From positions 7,293,361-7,357,360 of the forward strand of contig CM041200.1 in assembly GCA_023078555.1 (NCBI GenBank): DNA of 64,000 bases, in the 5' to 3' direction. Every line of letters starts with the position of its first letter. The stretch's first letter is position 1. This DNA is from Ulva prolifera. Taxonomy: Eukaryota; Chlorophyta; Ulvophyceae; Ulvales; Ulvaceae. The translations under genes and the position numbers were made by a program. A model generated the notes under the pieces. That model was not told the origin of the DNA, searched no databases, and worked only from the letters and a program-made list of their open reading frames with translations. Positions 11,195 to 22,597 of the stretch are shown piece after piece.

Positions 11195-14100
11195 ATGCAG
11201 AGGACAGGCCCTGACATGGCCGCTGCCGCCATTGGCCCGGCTGCAGCCCCCGCGCCGGGCGCTGCTCCGCCCCCGGCTTCCGCTGCCGATGTGCCTACCG
11301 CGAGTCCGGCTGCAGGGGCCCCTTCCCCAGGCGCCCAGCAGCTGGTCATCCCGGCGGCCAACATCACGGTGGTGCGGACGGCGGCGGAGCTGCAGCGCGC
11401 GGCCCTCGCCGGCGCCCAGGACATCGAGATCCGCGCCCACCTCGACCTCCGCTCTCTCGAGCTTGCTGCCAACCCTCTCATCCAAGGGAATGAGACAGAG
11501 GTCAACCCCAAGAGGTTTGCCCTGCTGTATGCGTCACCGCCGCTGAGATCAATTCGGGTGTGCATGTCCGCTTGCTAGTATCGCTGCTTCTGGTGCTATG
11601 CTGCTCTCTCTGTTGGAGCCTAGCCGCCATGACCGTGGTTGATTGCAGTCCATGCTTGTCTGGAGGTAGCGGCAGGGGACATACGGTTTTCCGAATTTCT
11701 ATGTATCGATCAAGTGCTTCTTTTCGCCTGATGCCGTCGATCAAGTGCTTCTTTTCGCCTGATGCCGAGTAATATGCAGGCATCAGCAAGTAGCAAAATT
11801 GCATCTTTGTCACATGGGTAATGTCCTTCTTTGTCTTCAACTTATCTCTCTATATTTGGGTGTGTCCGAGAATGCTCTTTCTTGGAATCCCGGTTAAAAA
11901 CATTGTTGCTGAGCGTACTCCTGCCTTGCATTGAAGTTCTGTTGTATGTTGGAATAGCCGCTGCAAAGCAACTTGCTTTGAACAGACACACGAAGCGGAG
12001 TTCCTGCATTGAAGATGCATGCTTACCACATTGTACATGTACAGGGCAACTGCTCAGAGGCAGAGGCAGAGGCGGCACTCGGCTTCCCCCTTGGGACTTT
12101 CCCGGACCTCCTGCCCCTCAGGCCTCGGCAGTGCCTCCTCGTCATGGAACAAACATGGCTCATGGTCAACAGCGGCACGATCTGGGTGGACAACCTCTAC
12201 CTCAAGCTCAGTCGCATCAAGGTGCAGCCGTCGTTCACCTTCATCACCGCTGGGGCACTCAATGGGGAGCTACAGTGGCCTGGAATTGAGCGAAGTGACA
12301 TCTACATGACAGCCACGACGTTCCATGGGGAGCACCGCGGCAACGCTCAAGCCATCATTTGCGATGTGACTGGGGTCGCGATCTATGCTTGGGGTGTGCT
12401 CCACCGCATGTCGAGAAATTTGTCCGGAATGTTGTTCAGCCCCAAAACTGTTCCTTGTCATTGCCCCGTGTGGGCATATATGCGCCTCTGCCTCTGAGAA
12501 GAATAGAAGAATGATCTACTTGCCCTCCTGAGACTCCAGGCATCATCATGCAGTCAGCGTTTGCCATCATGTGCTTGCCCTACGTGATCACCAAGACAGG
12601 GTCCAATCCATCAACTGTTGAAGAGTGAGGGTGCCACTGAAGCAGCACTATATATAGCTATACCTGAAACCTTTCCCCATCAGTGGACATTCACCCCTCC
12701 AGGGTTGCTCGTTGAGCTCAACATGTACATCATCGATGATATTAGATGTAGTCACAGTGTATGGTTGTGATCACAACCAGCCGAGTCAGCCCACATGGCC
12801 ACATGCAGTTTGTTGACTAGTATGAAACGACTCAGCCAGTAACTTAAAGTTGACCTGCAATTTGTGAAACGCCAATCGTGCACATTCTCTGCTTTTATGC
12901 TGCTTCTCTGGCGAAGAAGGGTGTCCGTTTGACTGCCATGCCTGCTACTAATAGCTGCAGACAGTGGCAGGCTTAGTCTGGCGGCATCTAGATCTGGACC
13001 CGGGTATACGTTTGCGGGCGAGTGCTATTGATATGCCACGCAACGTCTGCCGGAGCCGTTGGGGAGCTGTGTGCAGGTCATGGTCTTGGGCGTCGTGCAT
13101 AGTGTCAATTAGGATGCTGTTGCGGCTGCGTGTGCTTTGACCGATGGGGTAATGTACCTGTGGATCTGGAGTGCGAACGGCCATGCCCTTTGCCTTGCAT
13201 TGGGGAGTATATACATATGTGGTGTACCATGCCGGTGATTGGTTGATGCTGCTTGTTCATGCACATTGTTCTCGCATCATTCTTCCTCTCGGATTTGCTT
13301 TCTGCGTCCAAACGTCAGCGGCGAATTGTGCCGCCTGCAGCTACCAGTATGCAGCAATGCAACTATAGTATGCAGCTGTGCCATGTCTCTCTTCTTGCAT
13401 TGTGAGCTGTGCAGATCTAGACTTGCGTGCGGGGTGGCAGGTTTGTGCAACTTCAAGCAGCATGCCTTTCTGAATAGTGTGAAGACAACAGCATCCAAGC
13501 CTCAGGCGGGCATGGTGCATCGTGTTGCTGGGCCTCAGCTTCGGCATCTCCAAGCTGACGGGGCTGGTATGCAGGCTGCATCTTCACTGACTGGGCAGGC
13601 TTCGAGTCCCCCATCGCCATAAAATTTCAGAGCATGGCCACCGTTCGTGACTCTGTCTTCCGCAACATGTACCTCCACGCTGAGATCGTCGACGTCTCCT
13701 TCGAGGGCACGGTGAACTTCCAGAACGTCTCTTTTGCAAACGTCAGCCTTGAGCATGGGGCCGTGGTCAGCACCACCCTAAATGACTACAACTCGGCGAT
13801 TGGATTCTACGTGATGTACTATGCGGAGGATGACGTCAACTACGATATGCCTGTATCATCTGTTCCGCGTGGCCATCGTACCGAGTTCGGTGAGCAGTTT
13901 GCAGTGTTGAACAGCACGCTGACTGATTGCGTGTACCTGCTACGGGACTCCCGCGGTCCGGCGGACCTGCTCCCCGGCTGTCCATACACGGCAGAAGGGG
14001 CCCGCAATCGCACAATCGATCGGGGATTCTCCGGAACAGGTGACCGTCAGAGCACTGGTGTACCGTTCAGTTCCGGATTAGGGGACTACCTTTACGAAGA

Positions 14101-17100
14101 CGACGGAGCAGGGCCTGCTATTGGGCTGGCCATAGACTACACGCTCCAGCCAGAGTCGTCTGAGTACGGTGCGGCGTTTCTCTAGCCCATGTGGTCTGCA
14201 GTATAATTCCATCGTTCAAGGCCAATCGCTACATGCTCAGTCCGATCGTCCACGCAATTTCTATATTTTAAAAGACATATAGTTGTGACTCCGAGGCCGC
14301 GATTGGTCGGTGGCACGGCGTTATCCTCATGATGATGGCCACAGCGATATCCCTGGAACCCTGTACAGTCCCTCGATCATGCATATGTAGAGGCCTTTGA
14401 AGCCTTGCGTGACTTCTCCAACAGTTGCAGACAGGCTCAGCCATATGTGGCCAGTTGGCCAGCTGTCAACCTGGTGAAAGGTTGGCTAGCATCTTGTGTT
14501 CCATGCTTGCCCCTTCAAGCCTCCATCTTCTTTGTTCATGTGCTACCAGGTTGCAGGCTCAACTTCAGATGAGCAGCAGTGGCGCGGTAGCTTGCATCCC
14601 CATGTTGTAGCCGAACTGGTGTCCGACATTCCTACTCATCAGCACACTGACGGCGCGAGCCATGCATATGTCAGTAGATAATGGTGATCTGTAGCTGGTA
14701 GTGCTTGCGCCACGACATTACCGCCATGTCGATGTGCGATGTTTGATCTTCACAGGAGACCCCATCTGTCCTATCACTCGATGCTTTCTAGAACAGATCT
14801 GTTCTATGCAGCTGCATACGAATTTGATTACGGCTTGTCATCTGTGGAGTCCCATACCATGAGCAGTCAGTTGACCGACTATGAAGTCCTCAACGACCCC
14901 TGGCTGCGGTCGCAAGTTGTGACTACAGATGATCACGTCTGGCTGGAACGGACACAGGAGGTGTGGACATGCTCTTGCAAACAGTATCAGAGCTGGTGTG
15001 CCACACACAAACTTGTTATTGTCTCTGCATTCAGGTGTTGCCCGAACTGGCACCATCTCCTGAGTGGCCACCCTTCCGGCCCCCCCTACCGCCTCCACAA
15101 GAGAGAACTTCTTTGCGGCCTGACCCCGCAACACCCACGCCAGCGACGGCAGCAGCAATGGTCGGCCTTCTCTCAGATCAAACGCCGGCCCCTCTCCCTG
15201 CCGACGGCGGGAGCGGGGGGCGCATCAACGTTGTGGCCACTTTGGGGATTGTGGTTGCGGAGGTGCTGCTGGCGAGCGCGCTGCTGTGGCTGTGGATTGC
15301 AATGGGAAGCCGGGTGTTGCAGTGGTGTACATGCAGGCACTCCATGCATTCTCAGGCGCAGCATGATCGGCAGCGCCAGCTTGCCAACACACTGAAGCCC
15401 ACGAACAAAGTGCGGACCACCTAGTCAGCTAAACTAGCGATGCCACGTTTGTGTACCCACAACACGCTCATGTCTGTTGTGACAGCGCTCCGCACTGAGA
15501 AGAACTGCTACCTCCTACGAGAGAGTTCAACAAGTAACAGCATGCACGCCGTTTGGGATCCTCGACCCGAACAGAGCCTGCAGCATGCGCATGCACTCAT
15601 AGTCTTCCATCACACTGGGGTCCGGTCAGGGAATCATTGGTGATCAATACTGCAGGCTGCCAACTACTGGAAGCGCGCAGCACCACACGCGGTCGGCAAT
15701 CACGCCGGTGGTGGTGCTCCATCACCGCCCAGCAGTGCACAGCTCGCATGCCGGCTCACAACAAGAGGCGGAGACAGCAATACATCTGGATCGGTCATCA
15801 GCAATGGTCCAGATGTACCCCCCGCATCGGCCCTTAATGCGGACTATGAATACGAACTGCCATTTTGCCTAGCGTTGTTCGCGCAGCCCCCCCCGTCATC
15901 CTTGGTGTTGACCGGAGGAACCGAGCCGGGCAGCACGGTCGTTTTTGCGCCATACACTGTCAGCCCTACGCAACCCGCTTCCACTACTACGCACAACTCA
16001 GAGGAGCAGACTCGAGATGACGGAAGCACTTCGCTTTCTGGTGTCAGCCTGCATGATGCTGCCGTAAAAGGAAAAGCAAGTCGCGTCAGTGATAGCTATG
16101 GAGTTTCTGGGAAGCAGGGTGAATTTCAGCACAGCACGGCCATGCATATGGGCGGCGATGCATCGCTCACTTCCACAGAGTCTCAGCAGCAGGAGAGCGG
16201 TTCGGCACCTGCGGCGGAAGTGTTTGAAAATGGTACAGAGATTCAGCTGGGGCTTCAGGGTGGGGGGCTGGCGCAGGCGGCAGACATGATCCAGCACGCC
16301 CCTGATGTGGGAAAAGGTGCACTAGCTAGGCGGCTGCAGCGGCAGCTGGACAGCTTCACTGCCTCTGACCTCTTCCTGGGGCGCTTTGAGATGCTGGGGC
16401 GCCACCACCGCCGCCTAGGAGGTGCGACCGGCTTTTCAGTATGTGAGCGAGTTCCCATTTTTGCGATATCGATTAGCGTAACGGTGTAGTTCTCAAATGT
16501 ACAACTAAGGGGGGACTTCACACCGCCCGGTACCCTTGCGATGACAAAGGAGGGGGTCATCCACTCCCGCTAAAGGGTGGTCCCCCCCCGGGCGCGCAAA
16601 ATTCGCTGCGAAACAGAGAAATTGGGGAAGGTTTCCACTATTGTTTAGGTAGGTTGAGAACTCGAAGTGTTCGATCTCAGTCTTGGGAAAATAGTATGAT
16701 CCGTATGAGCACGGGTTCTGGTCAGAGTCTGCGCAGTGAACCAGCGCGGGTGGAAGTGCGCATCAGCCGTGCGGGCCATTTGCCGCAATGCCTGGGGCAT
16801 CCGACTGCCAACATCTAGAGCCCACTGTAAATTTCACAGCTGGGCTTCCCAACAACGACAGCCCGTAAATTGCAGGGCAGGCGGTTGTACAGTTTGCACA
16901 GAGCCGGCACGATCGCTGCGAATTTGCGATCAAGTTCTTCCTCGACTGGGATGCTTTTATCACCGAGGCTGCCCTGTACGCTGCAGCCTTCCCCCATGTT
17001 CGCCCAACTGTGTCACCGGAGATCGCAGCTCTGGCCGTTGCGCCGTCTGGGACCGGCGCTGCCGCAGCGGTGCCGATGTCAGAGGCTGTTGCACGCTTCC

Positions 17101-18567
17101 TCCCGCAGGTGGAGGCGGTGTGTGACGGCGCGGCAGGGGGCCTGGAGGATCCCCAGGGGCGGCCGCTGCCGCCATGCATTGTAATTGAGAAGGGGGAGAG
17201 CCTACAGGACCTGTGTGACCGCGCAGAGCCTGACGTCTTCACAGTCTTCTCGGTACGCGTGGCCTGGCTTGGATTGCTGCACTCTGTGTAGTGTGCTGCT
17301 TGTGCTGTCCTTGCACTGCACAGTGTCCTAGGAGAAAGTGCCACGTTGCAAAGTATCAACAGCGTTTGGACTGTTATAAACGAGCGACGTGTTGTGTCAG
17401 AGATGATTTTAATCGTAGTTATAGGCCTCGGCAAATGGTTGTCTCAGGATGGTCAGAGCTCGGGCCAGTTAACACATTTGTGCCACTGTACTAGATCAGC
17501 CATCTCTCCCGGAAATCTGGCCGGAACATTTGGTCAGTGCTCGTGCAGGTTTTGTCGAATGTGTCACGCCGGTTAGCGGACATGCATGCGGCCGGCTTCG
17601 TGCACCGCGACCTCAAGCCCGCCAACATCATGTGGCTGCCGCGGCAGAACCGCTGGACGGTCATCGACTTTGGCTGCGTTGCGCGAGTGGGCGAGCAGGC
17701 GCCGCTGAGCTTCAGCCTGGCCTACGCGGCCCCAGAGGTCGCAGTGGCGTACCGGGGGCGGGAGCGCAGCATGGAGGCGCAGCCGGCGCTGGATGCGTGG
17801 TCGCTGGGTGTCACCGCCTTTGAGCTTCTGACCGGAGGGCCCGCCTTTGACCTGCTGGGCCATGGGCGTAGTACGGTGTGCTTCTCTACTCACATCCATG
17901 CACAGCAACAATTTTGGGAGGCCTGCAGCGGCTGCAGGTATCCACGGCCAGTGTACAGTGAGCAAGGGCCAAAGAAGGGCCAGGCCATGCCTTGTTGTGT
18001 TCGGGTGTAAGAAGCATACATGGGTCATGGGCATGCATGTATGCCATGCCATGCGGATATATCCTTACCATGTAATCCGGATCGTCTCAATGTAATTACT
18101 GAATACTCAGCACCGTCCATGGCACTTTCATGCTGTCGCCATGTGGCGTGCATGCATTGACAGGGTGAAGGGGAGTGCTTCTGCCTGTGATGCTGGGCAC
18201 CTGTAATACGCTGTTGCAGCCACAGAATGCAGGTCAACAGCATGCAATTCGTTGGAGTCCTTAGCTGTTGTTTCCCATGGTTCGCCTGCAGGCTGGTGCT
18301 ATCCATTAACGGCTCAAAGTTGAGCCGGCCGTGAGTTGTGAAAGTCACCGTGACGCAGATCATACATTGCAGGTGGTGGCGATGCTAGAGGGGGCCGCGC
18401 CGTTGCCGTGGGAGGGGGAGCTCAGCCACGGCGTGCAGCGCAAGCTCGGGATGCTCAGCCGGCCGGTGCTGCAGCTGCTGCAGCGGGCGCCCGCCCGCCG
18501 AATCACACTTGAGGCCTTCCATGCCGCATGTGCCCACATGTTTGCTAACAGCACCAGCGAATCATAG
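11195..18567 (+). CDS. Gene B: receptor-like Ser/Thr protein kinase
   Basis: Exons: 11195-11557, 12045-12393, 13575-14168, 14812-14960, 15035-15409, 15656-16421, 16876-17252, 17549-17875, 18373-18567 (1164 aa). It is the closest relative of gene A. Exon 1 ends with the same NPLIQG tract, exon 2 has the identical 349-base length, and upstream DNA is shared. Introns 2 (1181 bases) and 8 (497 bases) are long. The transmembrane segment is encoded near 15240-15310 (VVAEVLLASALLWLW). Kinase motifs are AIK, HRDLKPANIMW, DFGCVARVG and YAAPEVAVAY, all intact. The frame after the exon 5 donor runs straight into TAG at 15421, which supports ending exon 5 at the GTGCGG donor. The C-terminus is six residues shorter than in A. 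A second in-frame start further upstream would need a non-ATG codon. Confidence 0.82.
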
Positions 18568-19758
18568 CCGATACGAATGCGCTCACTGTCCATGAAGCCA
18601 ACAAATGCAGGCACACCCAACGCAATCAACGCTAAATACATGGCAAACGTGCATGCCATTTCCTGGAAGATGCCCCGCCATGGGCCCCACAGAAGCAGCT
18701 GCAGGATGTTTGTTGACTGCTGCTGCTGGGTGCTGGGGAGATGGCATGCCTGCTTTTATGATCTCAAATCTTGTAACGTTTCTGCTTGTTACATGGGCAT
18801 ACAACTGAAGCCAAAACTTGGTGAAACGGTCAGCCACCAGGTTGCAGGATGCGCATACTTTTATGGATTGACACACTGTATACGTAGCTCTCAGCCATGC
18901 CACACCCACGCTTAAGCTTAAGCGCTTGACATGCATCCCATGTAGCTACATAGGTTACTATAGTATCCTCCAGATCATACTCGAATTCCCCACCTGCCTA
19001 CATGTACAGTCACCCGCTGCCAGAATCAGATGCTGCCGTAAAAAAGAAAATGGGTTCACTTCGACCGGGACGCCAGACTGCCTCCACTGGCCGACCACAA
19101 GGGCACCTCTGCACACTGGAAACTGAATATTACCCGGGATGTGTGTGCGCCGTAGGCCGGAATGCTCAGGCCAGTGCGTGTCTGGGTGGCGCGTGATGCC
19201 CACATTGATCGTACCAGTGCTCCAAGCACACGCACACGGCATGCAGACCTGGATGTATACATTGCAGACGATGCCGCGCGTTGTTGCGGTGCTACACGGA
19301 CCAAGCCGGAGGGGCCGGTAGCCCCACAGCCACGGCCAGGCAAGCCACACTGGTAAGCTGTCACTTCGTGTGCACACCACCCACACCTCTCGCCGATCAC
19401 TCGCCGCCAGGCTTGCACAGCGGTCGGCCCTACTTGTCCTGCCCCCCTCGAGGTCTCTGCAGCTCTGCTCCGTGGGTCTGTCCGGATGGCTTGCTGCACG
19501 CGACGCAGGGACGCCATGCCTAGGCAGGCCGGTGGCGCGGCACCGGCGCACCGTGGCATTCGCAGAGGGGCATGCAGCGCAGGTAGCACGTGCGTGTGTG
19601 TTACGTATACAAGGACAAAGTAAGCAAGGCAGGTACACACATGTGCTGCGTTTCTCTTGGGGAGCCCGAGCAGCCCGGCATTGTGGTTGGTGGGGTGGCG
19701 GGGCTGGAAGCTGGGGGCCCCGGCATTTCTGTGTAGGGCAGTGGGGTGTGTTACGGTT

Positions 19759-19790
<32 letters not shown>

Positions 19791-21012
19791 GCTGAGATGA
19801 TGCCGCAGGGCGAGGCGGTTGCATGCACTGCAGTTGTGGGCGTGGGGGTGTGCGTCGGTGCCGGCGTTTGCGGGTGATGATGGGGGACCGTGTCCGACAC
19901 TGAGTTGTCCAAACACGCCAGCCTCCCAAATTGCTACGAGGCTGGCACTCCGAGTCAAGAAGAACTATACAGGCATCCCATCCCATCCTCAGTCGTAAAT
20001 CAACCCTCCGGTTTTAGTTGGACACAAACACGCAGTGTGAAGTTGTTGGGGATGGCATGCTGTCGTCACGCAGAGGATTGTGCACAGCCCACCGCTATGC
20101 GAGCTGTACAGCCACCGGAACTTCCGCAGCAGCTACCCGGGACGCTGCAGCAATGCGAACTTATAGACACGGTGCCAGACAACTGGCGACAGCACTGCGG
20201 GCGCATGAAGGCCGCACCAATCCAAAGCTGACATAGACAGATCTTGTGCATGTGATGCTCGTACCTTCCAGTGTAACGTTTGACCGCATGTCGACGTCGA
20301 CGGGTTGGACGGTGCACCTAGGGCAACCAGGCAGTGCTGCCTGCAGCTGACGGGCACTTGCCGGCTTTCGGCTTCTGGCGGCTGCTACTCACCGCTGCTG
20401 ACCCATCAGCGCGGTAATTTACTCTGCGATGTTCTAGCAATTCTTGGATCGAAGGCGAATAGCAGCAGTGCGTTAGCGACAATGGCGGTGCAGCCCAGCA
20501 ACGGCAGGCTCGCAGTCCCGATCGGGGTACGCCCACAACTCACAGCCACTAAGTGAAGGACTAGTTTCCTCTTCAGATGAAATGAAAGCATCGACATGTG
20601 TCAGGCTGCACCGATATCACTTCTTGCTGCCCTGTTGACGCAGTTCACGCTTTTTTCCCGATGAGAGAGTACGGCAGCGTCGTTACGTGAGCTCACAGCC
20701 CACCATGGTGGCCATGTATATGCAATGGGGCGTAAAGTACAGTGTCAGCACCTGTTTGACACCTAGCTTCACACTCTGTTGTGGCCTGCGGTGCATCGGC
20801 CTACCTGCATCGCCGGTAATTGCTGTACGTATACCGTAGGCACACATACAGCCGGCTTCGTTCACTCTTTTGTAAAATACGGGCTGCTTCGTTGAGAAGG
20901 TTACAGAAAACTGTGCACATGTATTGCTCCCGACAGCCTGAGCTGAGCTCCCGACAGCCTGAGCCTAGCTCACCGGAACGAAGCACGCACCAGCTGTACT
21001 AGTACATGGCGA
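18568..21012. other. B-C intergenic region, proximal part
   Basis: About 2.4 kb without a supportable gene. A TGTAA at about 18773 could mark the end of gene B transcripts. Retroposon-like fragments occur near 19281-19335 (GCCGGAGGGGCCGGTAGC) and 19600-19635 (ACAAGGACAAAGTAAGCAAG). Long minus-strand open frames over 18958-19986 run through simple GC-rich sequence and a G tract and show no domain. The stretch 19890-20560 has open frames on several strands but no homology I recognise. Confidence 0.45.
19760..19789. repeat. 30-base G homopolymer
   Basis: An uninterrupted run of 30 G preceded by ACGGTTC and followed by TGCTGAG. Its length is a likely assembly uncertainty, and it breaks any frame that crosses it. 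Confidence 0.9.
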
Positions 21013-21069
21013 CACCAGCGAACTGTGTTACAAGGACAAAGGCAGCAAGGCGGGCACCAGCGAACTGTG
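21013..21069 (-). mobile_element. 27-bp retroposon stub with 15-bp target duplication
   Basis: CACCAGCGAACTGTG occurs at 21013-21027 and again, perfectly, at 21055-21069. Between them lie only 27 bases (21028-21054), starting TTACAAGGACAAAGGCAGC, which is the reverse complement of the family's 3' end. This is the shortest copy seen and fits an extreme 5' truncation during target-primed reverse transcription. Confidence 0.75.
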
Positions 21070-21456
21070 CGCAGCACCGGAAGGCAGTTTCTGGCAGATG
21101 CACATGCGGATGAGGGCTTATTCATGAGGTTGTGGTACATTGCCAAACTGTTTCTGGTATCTTGTACAATCGTGCACGTGCATCTCGAGATACTACCACT
21201 GTAGTTGGCAAGCTTATATGTCTACTTCGTGAGAGAGTCTTGTATAGCATATTCATTCTTGTACTTCTTCACTGCTTGCAATGCCATGGGCTCATCACCG
21301 GCGCACGTGGCACAGTGATTGCTTCATGACGTTTCTGATGTTGAGCTCGTTGACAATGCTACTAGTATAATATAGTTACAGAGGCGTGAGGTGAGTTACA
21401 GAAGAGTAAGCCGGTGCAGACACATACAGCTAAAGAATCTCCACATACTATCATAT

Positions 21457-22127
21457 GGTGGGGTTTGGGGCTAGGGCGGCCCCCGGCAATCGGGCGGCCA
21501 GGATGGGCGGCCTCAGGCAACAGCGTGTTGGGCGTGGCCCTGTCGTACGGCGGCGGGCTTTGTGGTGTTGGCGGTTGTGTTGTTGTGTGTGGGCCGTGGG
21601 GTCTGTGCGTGCGTGTATGCATGGGTGCACATGTGTTGGGACGCAGCCGGGTAGTCTGGGCGGGCTGGGCTGGTCCTTAGGGGTTACGGGTGTGGGTTTG
21701 CGTTCGGGCGGGGTGGTGTGCGTGGGCTGCGCTTGGGGGGGTTAACGTTGTGTTGGGGGAGGCGGGGGCCTCCCCGGGCTGGGGGTTGTTGTTGTTGCGG
21801 TCTCAATGTTTGTTTGCTCGGCGGCCTTGGCTGCTTGTGCTTCCGGGTCTCGTGCGCCTGGCTGGCGGGCGGGGTTCAAGTGGGGGTGGGCGTGTGGGCG
21901 TGGGCGTGTGTGTGGCTGTGTGGCTGTGGCCGGCGCGGGTGCTGCTGTTGCGTGGGTGTTTTGGTGTGTGCTGCGTGTGGCTTGTTGCGTGGTGTGCGGT
22001 TCCCCTGGTTCTTGCTTGCGGTGCTACCTGCCTCGCTTGCTTTGTCCTTGTAACACATGTGTGGGTGTTTGCTTCGTCAGTCGGCTTCTTTCGCGGTGCT
22101 GCCCGCCTTGCTGCCTTGGTCCTTGTA
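21457..22127 (+). mobile_element. 671-bp retroposon, 14-bp target duplication, second internal tail
   Basis: ACATACTATCATAT flanks both sides exactly (21443-21456 and 22128-22141). The body is strongly G-rich on the plus strand and ends CTTGGTCCTTGTA. A second, better conserved tail (GCTTGCTTTGTCCTTGTAAC) sits inside at about 22032-22054, so the unit is either a tandem dimer or one copy inserted into another. Open frames across it are low-complexity and have no reverse transcriptase motif, so it is presumably non-autonomous or 5'-truncated. Confidence 0.75.
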
Positions 22128-22200
22128 ACATACTATCATATAATGTGGCTGCTGTGTACTACATGATGTCACACTTTACAAAAGAATGAACCGGAGAAGA

Positions 22201-22238
22201 CATGATGCAGTGCATGATGCAGTGCATGATGCAGTGCA
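22201..22238. repeat. Three tandem 12-bp units
   Basis: CATGATGCAGTG is repeated three times head to tail. It is a minisatellite-like tract upstream of gene C. No function is evident. Confidence 0.8.
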
Positions 22239-22597
22239 CAGCAGCCACAGCGAAGCAGCCCACAAACATACGCCTGCCCTAGCTGTCATGGCTGCCCTAG
22301 CTGTCATCATGATGGCGCCATCAATGATATCATGGCGCTCGCGCCTGGCATCACAGTGCGACCCTGATAAATTGATACGACGCTGCCGACGTCTGATACA
22401 TCTCAGCATTACCTTCCTGCAACCCCTTCGCTGTGCAGAGCCTCTGAGATTGCGTGAGGAGGCTCCGGCAAGTGGCCCGCCTGTGCTGCGATGGTGACAG
22501 CCTGCTGGCCTGACACCACATGTACACCGACGAACCAGGTCCCGCAGCGGGGCTTACGTATGGCCAGCACCATGGCCCGCACCTGGCCAGGCAACTG

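Noticed and set aside
10974-11195. Hydrophobic MCSRKIPSIPLVNWFVLLL start upstream of gene B as a possible signal-peptide exon
   Set aside because: The homologous position upstream of gene A has a stop after three codons, and C-F show nothing similar.
18958-19986. Two overlapping long minus-strand open frames of 342 and 300 codons
   Set aside because: They run through the G homopolymer and Pro/His-rich simple sequence and have no domain or paralogue.
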